Source: Mollicutes bacterium (GTDB lineage: Bacteria > Bacillota_I > Bacilli_A > Izemoplasmatales > Izemoplasmataceae). From it: a stretch of 64,000 bases of DNA. This document shows, one piece after another, positions 8,872 to 17,612 of this stretch. The position numbers and the translations under genes were made by a program. The notes below the pieces were generated by a model. That model saw nothing but the letters and a program-made list of their open reading frames with translations. It was not told the DNA's origin and did no database searches. Each line of letters opens with the position of its first letter. The stretch's first letter is position 1. Where the stretch lies: the NCBI GenBank assembly GCA_003568315.1, contig PWYL01000004.1, forward strand, positions 26,079 through 90,078, written 5' to 3'.

Positions 8872-9710
8872 GCTTCCAGTACCGCGGTATTGACGAAAAA
8901 GGCTATCTCGCGCTTGCCGACATCAACCTCTCCATCGCGGCCAAAGGCGAATTCATCACGTTGATCGGAGAGACCGGAAGCGGAAAGAGCACGCTCGCAC
9001 AGCACATGAACGCGCTTCTCACACCCACCGAGGGACGTGTTCATGTTTTCGGCGTGAAACTCACAAGCGACAAGAAGAAAAACAGAAGACAGCGTTTGAA
9101 TCCCATCCGCCAACGCGTGGGACTGGTCTTCCAGTTTCCCGAATACCAACTGTTCGAAGAGACCGTCCTCAAAGACATCATCTTCGGCCCCAAGAATTTC
9201 GGCGTTGGACAAGATGAGGCTGTGGAACGGGCGAAGAAGATGATCAAAGTCGTCGGACTCGACGAGAGCTATCTCGAGAGAAGCCCCTTCAACCTGAGCG
9301 GGGGAGAGAAGAAAAGGGTGAGCATCGCCGGCATCCTCGCCATGGAACCGGAAATCCTCATCCTGGACGAGCCCACGAGCGGTCTCGACCCGATGGGAAG
9401 AAACGCGCTGTTGGAGGTCTTTCACAACATCCACGAACAACTCGGCAAGACTGTCGTTATCATCACCCACGACATGAACACGGTGTATGAGTATGCGAAA
9501 CGGGTGCTCGTGTTGCGTGAGGGCGCGCTCGTCTACGACGGCGACCCTTCCGGGCTCTTCTCCCGGAAACACGTCGAGGATTGGAATCTCGAACTGCCCG
9601 AGATCCTGCGGATCCAACGGGCGCTCGAAGAACGCTTCGGCATCAAACTCGACAAGAGTCCGCGAAGCCGCAAAGAACTCATCGAGGCCCTCGGGGAGGT
9701 GGTGGGATGA
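8847..9710 (+). CDS. ecfA2: ECF transporter ATP-binding protein EcfA2
   Basis: Second ATPase of the ECF module, 287 residues. Walker A GETGSGKST (about 41-49), Q-loop FQFPEYQLFEETV typical of EcfA2, signature LSGGEKKR, Walker B ILILDEPTSGLDP and the H-loop ITHDM are all present. The C-terminal extension after residue 230 fits the EcfA dimerisation region. It pairs with EcfA1 and binds a coupling helix of EcfT. Its stop overlaps the ecfT start (ATGA). Confidence 0.93.
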   Translation: MAIKFERVSFQYRGIDEKGYLALADINLSIAAKGEFITLIGETGSGKSTLAQHMNALLTPTEGRVHVFGVKLTSDKKKNRRQRLNPIRQRVGLVFQFPEYQLFEETVLKDIIFGPKNFGVGQDEAVERAKKMIKVVGLDESYLERSPFNLSGGEKKRVSIAGILAMEPEILILDEPTSGLDPMGRNALLEVFHNIHEQLGKTVVIITHDMNTVYEYAKRVLVLREGALVYDGDPSGLFSRKHVEDWNLELPEILRIQRALEERFGIKLDKSPRSRKELIEALGEVVG

Positions 9711-10675
9711 ACCGGATCGTCATCGGCCGCTATATTCCGGGGAACTCCTTCCTCTACCGGATGGACCCGCGGACGAAACTCATCGCCATGATCCTCCTCA
9801 TGGTGAGCGTCTTTTTAATCCAGTCTTTCATCCATATGCTCGTGGCGCTCTTGTTGGTGGCTCTCCTTCTCGTCTTTGGGGGAATCAGCGTGAAAAGGGT
9901 CTATCTGGGACTCAGGCCCCTTGTCTTTTTGCTCATTTTCACGTTCCTCTTCCAGGTCCTTTTCAACCGTCAGGGAGACTTGCTCTATTCGCTCGAACTC
10001 CACTACACGGTGTTGAACCTCTCCATCGCCATGGCCCTCGTGATCATGTGGGGTTTCACCAAGCGTTTCCTCCGGTTCAGACTCCTCTATTTCCTCGCCA
10101 CCGTGGCCGGTGTCTTCCTGCTTTTCCATTATCTTCCTTTCGGCATCGTTCTTGGCGAGGGCACGTTCTCCGTCTACGAACAGGGACTGTCCACGGCGTT
10201 TTTCATCATGGTGCGTCTGGTCATCATCATCACCCTTTCGACGATCCTCACCATCACGACGAAACCCACGGATTTGAACCTCGGCCTCGAAAGCATCTTG
10301 CGCCCCTTGCGGATTCTCCGCATCAACGCCGAGGAGATCGCCATGATCATCGCCATCAGTCTCCGCTACATCCCCACATTACTCGATGAGGCCAACAAGA
10401 TCATGCTGGCCCAGGCGAGCCGGGGAGTGGATTTTCAAGAGGGCAAGCTCAAAGACAAGGTCATCCAGGTCGTCTCCCTCCTCGTGCCGATGTTCATCAT
10501 CTCTTTCCAACGTTCCGACGATCTCGCGAATGCCATGGAAACCCGCTCGTTCGTTCCCGGTCAAAAACGGACACGCCTGCACATCCTCCACTGGAGCGGA
10601 CTCGACACCACGGCCCTCGCCTTCACTTGCGCGGCACTCATCGGAGTGATCCTTCTCCGGGTGGTAGGATGGTGA
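9707..10675 (+). CDS. ecfT: ECF transporter transmembrane protein EcfT (enlarged form)
   Basis: The membrane scaffold linking the ATPases to the S component. The start is ATG 9707, overlapping the ecfA2 stop; upstream in-frame codons in the track lie inside ecfA2. The protein is 322 residues, against about 265 in Bacillus. The extra length is roughly 50 residues with two added hydrophobic segments between residues about 95 and 150 (around WGFTKRFLRFRLLYFL). The two coupling-helix motifs, usually ARG, read SRG (QASRGVDF) and TRS (METRSF). Family assignment is secure from position and from the LVPMFIISFQRSDDLANAME region; the changes are reported as a finding. Confidence 0.9.
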   Translation: MNRIVIGRYIPGNSFLYRMDPRTKLIAMILLMVSVFLIQSFIHMLVALLLVALLLVFGGISVKRVYLGLRPLVFLLIFTFLFQVLFNRQGDLLYSLELHYTVLNLSIAMALVIMWGFTKRFLRFRLLYFLATVAGVFLLFHYLPFGIVLGEGTFSVYEQGLSTAFFIMVRLVIIITLSTILTITTKPTDLNLGLESILRPLRILRINAEEIAMIIAISLRYIPTLLDEANKIMLAQASRGVDFQEGKLKDKVIQVVSLLVPMFIISFQRSDDLANAMETRSFVPGQKRTRLHILHWSGLDTTALAFTCAALIGVILLRVVGW

Positions 10676-11661
10676 GAAGGTTCTTTGCGGCCCTTGCGGC
10701 CGAGGACAAAGGCAAAATCCGCTCGCTCCTTTATCAAGAAGCGGTCTACAGGGATTCGGAAGGGACCCTTTTCGAGGGGGCGGAGGAGATTGTCGAAAAC
10801 TTCTCGGCAATACCCGCGGACATTTTGAAACTCCATACCTACGAAGCGCTCCGGATTGTCGTCTTTTCAAATGGCGACACCATGAAGGTGAAGACCGAGG
10901 ACGGGAGGATCCGCCGATTCTATACCAAGAAGAAGTCGCCCTTCCGCCGGGTGCGGCTCGATTTCGCCTACAACGGGACGCTCTTTCACGGCTTTCAGCG
11001 CCAGAATGATAAAAGGACAGTCCAGGGTGTCCTCGAAAACATCCTCGCCCACATCACCAACGGCTCTGTGGCCTTGAAAGTCGCCGGCCGCACGGACAAG
11101 GGGGTCCATGCGCTCGCCCAGACCGCCCATTTCGACACTTCGAGCCCCATGGCGCCCGACAAGATGTTCACCATCCTCCAAAGGATGGCGCCCACAGACA
11201 TCCGTCCATTGAGGATGGAAGAGGTCCCGCCGGTGTTTCATGCCCGTTACGACGCGTTGGCGAAGACCTATCGCTACACACTTTGCCATGAGAAAGACCC
11301 GTTTTCCGCACATCAGAGCCTCTATCATGCCCCTGTCGACAAGAACGCATTGCAAGACATCCTCTCGGCGTGTCTCGGCACGCATGATTTCCGCGGTTTC
11401 GCGAAACAGACACCCGCCAGCGATCCCGTGAAAACCCTCCGGGCCGTCGAGATCTTCTCCGAAGGGGAAAAGACCCACATCGAAATCACGGGAACGGGGT
11501 TTTTACGACACATGATGCGCATCATCGTCGGAAACGCCCTCCGTGATCTCTCCAAGAGAACGAACCTTGTGAAAGAGGCTCTGGAGGAGCCCGGAAGGGA
11601 CGACACCAAGTTCATGGCGCCCGCCGCCGGTCTCAGCTTGAAAAAAGTCCATTACAAATGA
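10669..11661 (+). CDS. truA: tRNA pseudouridine synthase A with an extra N-terminal domain
   Basis: Residues about 94-330 are TruA, which makes pseudouridine 38-40 in tRNA: LDFAYNGTLFHGFQRQ, then AGRTDKGVHA with the catalytic aspartate at residue 143, and the FLRHMMRIIVGNAL helix. In ordinary TruA the aspartate is near residue 50-60. The first about 92 residues (MVRRFFAALAAEDKGKIRSL, later YRDSEGTLFEGAEEIVENF) resemble a small NTF2/SnoaL-like alpha-beta domain, in frame and without a stop before TruA. The start ATG 10669 overlaps the ecfT stop, so the extension is translated with the operon. An internal start for a normal-length TruA near 10925-10950 has no ATG and no good ribosome binding site that I can see. 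Confidence 0.93.
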   Translation: MVRRFFAALAAEDKGKIRSLLYQEAVYRDSEGTLFEGAEEIVENFSAIPADILKLHTYEALRIVVFSNGDTMKVKTEDGRIRRFYTKKKSPFRRVRLDFAYNGTLFHGFQRQNDKRTVQGVLENILAHITNGSVALKVAGRTDKGVHALAQTAHFDTSSPMAPDKMFTILQRMAPTDIRPLRMEEVPPVFHARYDALAKTYRYTLCHEKDPFSAHQSLYHAPVDKNALQDILSACLGTHDFRGFAKQTPASDPVKTLRAVEIFSEGEKTHIEITGTGFLRHMMRIIVGNALRDLSKRTNLVKEALEEPGRDDTKFMAPAAGLSLKKVHYK

Positions 11662-11671
11662 GAATTCCATG

Positions 11672-11698
11672 AAAAAACACGGCTTTGGCCGTGTTTTT
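11672..11698. terminator. Bidirectional terminator after truA
   Basis: CACGGC-TTTG-GCCGTG stem flanked by A6 on the left and T5 on the right, so it can serve truA on the plus strand and the convergent znuB-like gene on the minus strand. Confidence 0.9.
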
Positions 11699-11722
11699 GG
11701 TAGGTCGGGTAGGCAATGCGCA

Positions 11723-12631
11723 TCATTCGGTCCGGACTTCGGCCTCCATCGCGACCTTCTCTTCGGCATGCGGGGAAGAGAAGATTTTCTTGATGATGAT
11801 CACCATGAGCAGGATGAGGATGTTGAAGAGGACGATGGTCGCACCCGAGGGGAAGCCGAAACTGTAGGAGAGCCAAAGCCCCAGGATGACGGAGACTTCG
11901 CTGAAGAGAATCGCGATGAGAAGCGTCGTCTTGAAGGAGTTGCCGATTTTCATGGCGGCGGCCACGGGGATAATCATGAGGCTGCCCACGAGAAGGACAC
12001 CGACGGTCTCGATGGAAAGACTCACCACGAGTCCGAGGATGATGGTGGAGAAAAACTGGAAGACGCCCACGCGGATACCGAGCAAGCGTGCGTAGCGTTC
12101 ATCGAAACTGATGATCACGATCCGCTTGTAAAAAATGGCGATGAGCAAAAGGATCACAAATGTCGTGACGGCCATGATGAAGACGAAGTTCCTGCCGACC
12201 GTGAGGATGCTTCCGAACAGATAGTTGTAGATTTCGGTGTTGAAGCCGCCCGCCAAAGATATGAAAAGCGCCGACAGCGCGGTGCCGAGACTGATGACGA
12301 TCGGCATCGAGATTTCCTTGTAGTTTTTATAGTAGCTCCGGAGAGCCTCGATCAAGAGGGCGCCGATGACGGCGAATGTCATGCCGACATAAAGCGGATC
12401 GCCGATCGGCAGCCGGAGGATGTTCAGAAGGAAGAGCCCGATGGAAAGGCCGGCCAAAGAGAAGTGGCTGAGTGTGTCGGCGATGAGGCTCAAACGCTTG
12501 ATCACGACGAAAGAGCCGATCACGGGGGCCAAAAGACCGACCAATATTCCCGTGATGAGGGCGAATTGCATGAACTGTCTTTCGATGAGGGCGCGGATGA
12601 AACCCATGAGGATTAACGAATCGATCTCCAT
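11723..12631 (-). CDS. Metal ABC transporter permease, ZnuB/MntB family
   Basis: The 302-residue product has about eight or nine hydrophobic segments and the family hallmarks GSFVVIKRLSLIADTLSHFSL and SLAGLSIGLFLLN near the N-terminus. This is the ABC-3 permease family that imports Zn(II), Mn(II) or Fe(II). It is translated right after the ATPase gene (one-base TGATG overlap). No metal-binding lipoprotein is in the pair, so the substrate cannot be read here; zinc or manganese is the likely range. It ends facing truA. Confidence 0.88.
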   Translation of the reverse strand: MEIDSLILMGFIRALIERQFMQFALITGILVGLLAPVIGSFVVIKRLSLIADTLSHFSLAGLSIGLFLLNILRLPIGDPLYVGMTFAVIGALLIEALRSYYKNYKEISMPIVISLGTALSALFISLAGGFNTEIYNYLFGSILTVGRNFVFIMAVTTFVILLLIAIFYKRIVIISFDERYARLLGIRVGVFQFFSTIILGLVVSLSIETVGVLLVGSLMIIPVAAAMKIGNSFKTTLLIAILFSEVSVILGLWLSYSFGFPSGATIVLFNILILLMVIIIKKIFSSPHAEEKVAMEAEVRTE

Positions 12632-13296
12632 CAGTCCACCCCCCTCTCGAAATACTCGCTTGCGGCGATGGTGCGCGCCCGGCCGTCTGTGAGGCGCATG
12701 ATGCGGTTGAAGTTCGATCTGCCGGGTTTCAGATTGTGCGAGATCAGGATGACGGTCACACCCTCGTCGTTCAAATCGTTGACGATGCGATAGAATTTCG
12801 CTTCACTTTCGGCATCGATGCCGGCCGTGGGCTCGTCGAGGATGAGAAGATCGGGGTTGTTGACCATCGCCCGGGCGATGAAAACGCGTTGGAGTTGGCC
12901 ACCCGAGAGGGTGTTGATGTTCTCGTTTTGGAGTTCGAGGATGCCCATCCGGTCGAAGAGCGCGAGTTTGTCCTCATCGCGCATACGCGAGTAGCGGGAG
13001 ACATGCATGATCTCGTTCACGGTGATGGGGAACTCGTAATTGAAATCATCCAGTTTTTGCGGCACATAGCCGATGCGGAGCCGTCTCCGGAACTCGTTGA
13101 TTTCCATGCCGTCAAGGAAGATTTTCTTTTCGGGGACGCGGTTGATGCCCAAGATGCATTTGACGAGCGTGCTTTTCCCGCTGCCGTTGTTGCCGACGAC
13201 GACCAAAAAGTCCCCGTTTTCCAGATTCAGGGAGACATTTCGTAAAACCGGACGGTAATCGTAACTGAACGAGAGGTTCCGAACTTCGACGCGCAT
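12631..13296 (-). CDS. Metal ABC transporter ATP-binding protein, ZnuC family
   Basis: ABC ATPase of 221 residues: Walker A GNNGSGKST (about 35-43), Q-loop YVPQKLDDFN, signature LSGGQLQR, Walker B LLILDEPTAGID and H-loop ISHN. The Q-loop sequence and the partner permease place it in the ZnuC/MntA group. First gene of a two-gene minus-strand operon with its own promoter, divergent from tmk. A repressor of the Fur/Zur or MntR type would be expected, but I found no convincing operator. Confidence 0.88.
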   Translation of the reverse strand: MRVEVRNLSFSYDYRPVLRNVSLNLENGDFLVVVGNNGSGKSTLVKCILGINRVPEKKIFLDGMEINEFRRRLRIGYVPQKLDDFNYEFPITVNEIMHVSRYSRMRDEDKLALFDRMGILELQNENINTLSGGQLQRVFIARAMVNNPDLLILDEPTAGIDAESEAKFYRIVNDLNDEGVTVILISHNLKPGRSNFNRIMRLTDGRARTIAASEYFERGVD

Positions 13297-13325
13297 CTCA
13301 TATCATCCCGCTTTCAATCAAAGCC

Positions 13326-13353
13326 ATTATATCACGAGACAGGACAACGACAA
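13326..13353 (-). promoter_or_regulatory. Promoter of the znuC-znuB-like operon
   Basis: Minus strand TTGTCG, 16-bp spacer, TATAAT, about 30 bases upstream of the ATPase start codon. Confidence 0.65.
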
Positions 13354-13460
13354 ACACTTCACATCGTTTTTATTCTATCATGATTTTGCGATTGCCCAAA
13401 CGACAAAAGGCCCATCTCGCCCCTCAAGGGCAAAATGATATTTAAAAGTTGCCGAAAATG

Positions 13461-13469
13461 TGCGATAAT
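13461..13469 (+). promoter_or_regulatory. Possible extended -10 promoter of the tmk operon
   Basis: TGC followed by GATAAT, 31 bases before the tmk start. No clear -35 box at proper distance. The 203-bp divergent intergenic region holds this element and the opposite znuC-like promoter, and no gene. Confidence 0.45.
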
Positions 13470-13499
13470 GAACGCGAGAAGAAAGAGGAGTGACAGCGT

Positions 13500-14126
13500 G
13501 TGGAGAAGATGTTCATCACTTTCGAGGGCCCGGAGGGTTCCGGCAAGACTTCCGTGTTGAAATCGGTCGAAAAAAGACTCCGAGACCGCGGTGTGGATGT
13601 CATGACAACCCGGGAACCCGGAGGCATCAAGATCTCGGAACTCATCAGGGACATCATCCTCGATGTGCATCATTCGGAGATGGACGCTCGTACGGAAGCG
13701 CTCCTTTATGCTGCCAGCCGTCGCCAGCATCTTGTCGAGAAGATCATACCCGCCCTGGAAACGGGCAAGGTCGTCCTCTGTGACCGGTTTGTGGACAGTT
13801 CTTTGGCCTATCAGGGATATGGCCGCGAACTTGGTTTCCAGACGGTCTTCGATTTGAACAAGTTCGCCATCGACGCTTGTCTCCCCGATTTGACGATATT
13901 TGTCGACGTGCCGCCCAGTGTCGGTTTGGGCCGGGTATTCGACAACCATCGCCGTGTGGACCGGCTGGATCTCGAGGACATGGCATTCCACAAGCGGGTC
14001 TATCAGGGCTATCAGGAACTGATTGCGAAATGGCCCGACCGCATCAAGACCGTCGATGGAACAAAATCCCTCGATGAAGTCGTGAAAGCGACAATGGAAC
14101 TCATCGACAGACTCAAAAAAGGATGA
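13500..14126 (+). CDS. tmk: Thymidylate kinase
   Basis: Phosphorylates dTMP to dTDP. The 208-residue enzyme has the P-loop FEGPEGSGKTS (about 7-17), the DRx motif in LCDRFVDSSLAYQGYGR and the LID region near residue 145. The start is GTG 13500, with GAGGAG nine bases upstream; ATG 13509 is also in frame but further from the site. As in Bacillus it heads a replication and RNA-modification gene string. Its stop overlaps the next ATG. Confidence 0.96.
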   Translation: MEKMFITFEGPEGSGKTSVLKSVEKRLRDRGVDVMTTREPGGIKISELIRDIILDVHHSEMDARTEALLYAASRRQHLVEKIIPALETGKVVLCDRFVDSSLAYQGYGRELGFQTVFDLNKFAIDACLPDLTIFVDVPPSVGLGRVFDNHRRVDRLDLEDMAFHKRVYQGYQELIAKWPDRIKTVDGTKSLDEVVKATMELIDRLKKG

Positions 14127-15127
14127 TTACCGTGGATTTTCTGGATATGAAAAACGCACAGAAGGAAGCCGTGTCGATGCTCGTGAACAGCTATCACCGT
14201 GACAGGCTCTCCCACGCCTACATCTTCGAAGGCGAGGCGGGGGGCATGAAATTCGACACCGCGCTTTTTTTTGCGGCGCTTTTGCTTTGCGAAAGCGAAG
14301 ACAAGCGACCTTGTGGTGTTTGTTCCGCCTGTCGCCGTATCGACCGTACGACCCATCCGAACGTCCACATCGTCCGCCCGACGCGGGAACAGATCCTGAA
14401 AGAGTCGATCAAGGAGCTACAGAGCGACTTTTCGAAGACATCACTCGAGGACGGTCCCAAGATATACATCATCGAGAAGGCGGACACGTTGAATCCGCAA
14501 GCTTCGAACGCACTCCTCAAATTTCTCGAGGAACCCGAGGGAGAGATGTATGCCGTCTTGCTCGTCGAGGATGAACAGAATCTTCTGCCGACCATCCGTT
14601 CCCGTTCACAGGTCGTCCCCTTCCATCCTCCCGCCAAAGCGGTCATCGAGAAAAAACTCCTTGGTGAAGGTTTCGATGCGCCCCTGGCCAAGTTGGCCGC
14701 GAGGATGTATCCGACCGTTACCGAAGCCCGCGACTTTCTCGAAGACGAGAACACCATGGTTGTTGTCGACGCGGTCTCCGATCTGTATGAGGCGCTTGCC
14801 AAGGACGAATCACCGCTCATCGCCTTTCGCCGGGAGGCCGATTCCCTCCTTTCTTCGCGAGAAAGCGCGGCCATCCTCCTCGATGTCTTCATCCACTACC
14901 AAAAAGACCTGATCTATGGTAAAATAGAAAACCGCAACCAAATAGCCTTTGTCGACCGGATCGATACCATCGAGGCTTTGGCGGAGCGTTTTTCGCTTTC
15001 CGGCCTCCTCGATGTACTCGAGAGGATGTTGACGTTCAGAATGCGCTTCCGCAGCTTCGTCAACGTCCGTCTGGCTTTCGACAATATCATGCTCGCACTG
15101 GGAAGAGGTTTGGAACATGGAGAATAG
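14123..15127 (+). CDS. holB: DNA polymerase III delta prime subunit
   Basis: The 334-residue clamp-loader subunit has an AAA+ fold: SHAYIFEGEAGG replaces a functional Walker A, as usual for delta prime, and a four-cysteine zinc module (CESEDKRPCGVCSACRRID) follows. Further along are KIYIIEKADTLNPQASNALL and KFLEEPEG, typical of the family. ATG 14123 overlaps the tmk stop, but GTG 14132 has better spacing to AAAGGA, so the true start may be nine bases later. darA and yaaR, which lie between tmk and holB in Bacillus, are absent. Confidence 0.93.
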   Translation: MITVDFLDMKNAQKEAVSMLVNSYHRDRLSHAYIFEGEAGGMKFDTALFFAALLLCESEDKRPCGVCSACRRIDRTTHPNVHIVRPTREQILKESIKELQSDFSKTSLEDGPKIYIIEKADTLNPQASNALLKFLEEPEGEMYAVLLVEDEQNLLPTIRSRSQVVPFHPPAKAVIEKKLLGEGFDAPLAKLAARMYPTVTEARDFLEDENTMVVVDAVSDLYEALAKDESPLIAFRREADSLLSSRESAAILLDVFIHYQKDLIYGKIENRNQIAFVDRIDTIEALAERFSLSGLLDVLERMLTFRMRFRSFVNVRLAFDNIMLALGRGLEHGE

Positions 15128-15995
15128 AGTCGTCGGCGTGCGCTTCCGCCCGGCCGGCAAGAAATACTATTTCGATCCCAAGGACATGGATCTTTCTCCC
15201 GGGGACAGAGTCGTCGTGGAAACCGTTCGCGGCGTCGAACTGGGCGATATCATAGAGTCTGCGAAGAATGTCCCCAAAGAAGATTTGCACGCCTCCTTGA
15301 AACCGATCATCCGCAAGGCGACCAAGAAGGATCTGGACAAGGATGCCCGTCATCGTGACGAGATTCCGCAAATCCTTTCGCTGACCAAAAAATATGTTGA
15401 GAAGCACGATCTCGGTATGAAACTCCTCGATGCCGAATACACGCTCGACAGGGCGAAACTCATCATCTATTTCAACGCGGAGGGACGCATCGATTTCCGC
15501 GAACTTGTCAAGGATCTCGCCAACGAGTTCCGCCTGCGCATCGAACTCCGCCAGGTCGGGGCCCGTGACGGGGCGAAATTCCTCGGGGGCATCGGCCCTT
15601 GCGGCCTTTTGCTCTGCTGTAACACTTTTCTGGCAGAGTTCGAGACCGTTTCCATCAAGATGGCCAAGAACCAGAACTTGTCTTTGAACCCCTCGAACAT
15701 CTCCGGTCTTTGCGGGAAACTCCTATGTTGCATCCGTTATGAGGATGAGACATATATCCACCATCGTGAGGGGATGCCGAAAATGAACAGCCGGGTGGAG
15801 ACGGCGGACGGAAAAGGCAGGGTCGTCGCCAAGAACATCCTCGAACGAAGCGTGAAAGTCGAGTTGGACCAGGGTGGACAGCACCATTACGCTGTAGACG
15901 ATCTGCTCCATATCGATGAGTACGACCCCCTTGAATTCGTGAACAACAAGAACGGGAACAACAACAAACATGACGAAAAAAGCGACAACGGCTGA
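15117..15995 (+). CDS. ricT: PSP1-domain protein RicT (YaaT)
   Basis: The 292-residue protein matches YaaT/RicT: VVGVRFRPAGKKYYFDP start and a PSP1 domain with two cysteine clusters (GPCGLLLCCN near 160-168 and GLCGKLLCCIRYE near 198-206). In Bacillus RicT joins RicA and RicF in an Fe-S-containing complex that steers RNase Y cleavage. The C-terminal NNKNGNNNKHDEKSDNG tail is low complexity. It overlaps holB by 11 bp and yabB by 26 bp. Confidence 0.92.
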   Translation: MENRVVGVRFRPAGKKYYFDPKDMDLSPGDRVVVETVRGVELGDIIESAKNVPKEDLHASLKPIIRKATKKDLDKDARHRDEIPQILSLTKKYVEKHDLGMKLLDAEYTLDRAKLIIYFNAEGRIDFRELVKDLANEFRLRIELRQVGARDGAKFLGGIGPCGLLLCCNTFLAEFETVSIKMAKNQNLSLNPSNISGLCGKLLCCIRYEDETYIHHREGMPKMNSRVETADGKGRVVAKNILERSVKVELDQGGQHHYAVDDLLHIDEYDPLEFVNNKNGNNNKHDEKSDNG

Positions 15996-16743
15996 TTCCC
16001 GGGAATCCGTCCACACCCTGCTCGGCCACACGGACATGAAAATCATCCAGAGGAAGGACATCCATCCTTTCTCGATCGTCTCGGCCTTGCTTGCCGATTT
16101 CGCCTCCCTCCGGAAAAACACCCGGGTGGTCGTGGATTTCGGAACCGGATTCGCACCTGTGCCGCTTTTTTTGTCCAAACGTTCCGAAAAAATCAGAATC
16201 CACGGTATCGAGATCAATTCCGAAGCGGCCGACATCGCCAAAAGGAACGTGAAACTGAACGGGCTCGAAGAGCGGATCTTCATCATCGAAGACGACCTCA
16301 AGAACGCTTCCGCACACTTTCCGCCTTCGAGTGTCGATCTCGTCACCTGCAATCCTCCCTTCTTTCCGCATCGGGATATTGAAGAGAGCGATGTCGCAAC
16401 GGGTCGCACCATCGCTTCGCGGGAGGTCACGACCGACATCCGCACCATCGCCCGCGTGGCCGCTTCCATCCTGAAGAACAAGGGCTGTCTCTCCCTCGTG
16501 CATCGGTCGGAACGAATCGATGAGGTGTTCAAAGCACTCGGCGAGCAGCGCCTCTACCCGAAACGCATCCGTTTCGTCCATCCGCGGATTGATGCCCCGG
16601 CGACCACGGTACTCATCGAAGCCCTCCACAACACCGCTCCGGGCGTCACGGTGCTTCCCCCTCTCATCGTCCACAATGAGAGCGGCTACACCGAAGAGGT
16701 CGAAAGAATCTTTTGCCGAAAGCGCGTGAGACCATGGAAATGA
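15970..16743 (+). CDS. yabB: tRNA1(Val) (adenine37-N6)-methyltransferase-like protein YabB/TrmN6
   Basis: A 257-residue SAM-dependent methyltransferase: the SAM loop is VVDFGTGFAPVPLFLS (about 53-68), the acidic ribose-binding motif is HGIEINSEAAD, and the catalytic N6-adenine motif is TCNPPFF (about 128-134). Orthologues of YfiC/TrmN6 methylate A37 of tRNA-Val. The precise tRNA target is inferred from family and from the conserved position between ricT and rsmI. yabA and yazA, present here in Bacillus, are missing. Confidence 0.87.
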   Translation: MTKKATTADSRESVHTLLGHTDMKIIQRKDIHPFSIVSALLADFASLRKNTRVVVDFGTGFAPVPLFLSKRSEKIRIHGIEINSEAADIAKRNVKLNGLEERIFIIEDDLKNASAHFPPSSVDLVTCNPPFFPHRDIEESDVATGRTIASREVTTDIRTIARVAASILKNKGCLSLVHRSERIDEVFKALGEQRLYPKRIRFVHPRIDAPATTVLIEALHNTAPGVTVLPPLIVHNESGYTEEVERIFCRKRVRPWK

Positions 16744-17606
16744 TGAAGAGTTTCACGGAGGAAGCACCGACGCTTTTCCTCGTCGCCACACCGATCGGTA
16801 ACCTCGAGGACATCACCTACCGGGCGGTACGCATTCTGGGCGAGGTCGATATCATCTATGCCGAAGATACGCGTGTGAGCCGAAAGCTCCTTTCGCATCA
16901 CGGCATCAAGACGAAACTGGCGAGCCTTCACGCCCATAACGAGGAGGATCGCGCCGACATCGTCCTGCAGGTGTTGCGGGAAGGCGGTTCGGTCGCTCTC
17001 GTGAGCGATGCCGGTACCCCGCTCGTGAGCGACCCGGGTCTGGTCCTGACAAAGAAAGTGGCCGAGGCCGGCCACCCCGTCGTCGCCATTCCGGGTCCGA
17101 GCGCTTTCTTGCCGGCGCTTGTCGTTTCGGGTCTTCGCACACATCCTTTTTTGTTCTACGGTTTCCTTCCCGCGAAGAAAGAAAAGAGGCGGCGCACGCT
17201 GGAGACGTTGCGAGACCTCCCCTACACGCTTCTTTTCTATGAAGCGCCGCATCGTGTCCGGGGGACGCTTGCCGACATGGCCGACATTCTCGGAAAAAGG
17301 CGGGCCGCCCTCTGTAGGGAACTCACCAAACGTTTCGAAGAGGTGAGACGCTTCCGTCTCGACGAGGCGAGCGACCTTCCCGATTTGAAAGGGGAGATGG
17401 TCGTCGTCGTCGAAGGCGGAGAAGAGAGGAAGCAACTGCCCGAATCCGACCTCGCCGAACATGTCGAGATCCTCATCGCCGACGGATTGCCGGAGATGGA
17501 GGCGATCAAAAAGGTCGCCCGCATGCGCAAACTGAAAAAGAACACGGTCTACATGGCTTTCCAGAATAAGAAGAAACGCCAGAATTCCAAACGTTTCGAG
17601 GAGTGA
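16734..17606 (+). CDS. rsmI: 16S rRNA (cytidine1402-2'-O)-methyltransferase
   Basis: RsmI belongs to the tetrapyrrole methylase fold: LFLVATPIGNLEDITYRAVR at the N-terminus, AEDTRVSRKLLSHHGI, and LVSDAGTPLVSDPG are near-invariant family motifs. It 2'-O-methylates C1402 in the decoding centre. I place the start at ATG 16734, overlapping the yabB end, giving 290 residues; the track start at 16713 is an upstream extension without a ribosome binding site. Confidence 0.95.
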   Translation: MEMMKSFTEEAPTLFLVATPIGNLEDITYRAVRILGEVDIIYAEDTRVSRKLLSHHGIKTKLASLHAHNEEDRADIVLQVLREGGSVALVSDAGTPLVSDPGLVLTKKVAEAGHPVVAIPGPSAFLPALVVSGLRTHPFLFYGFLPAKKEKRRRTLETLRDLPYTLLFYEAPHRVRGTLADMADILGKRRAALCRELTKRFEEVRRFRLDEASDLPDLKGEMVVVVEGGEERKQLPESDLAEHVEILIADGLPEMEAIKKVARMRKLKKNTVYMAFQNKKKRQNSKRFEE

Positions 17607-17612
17607 GACCTC

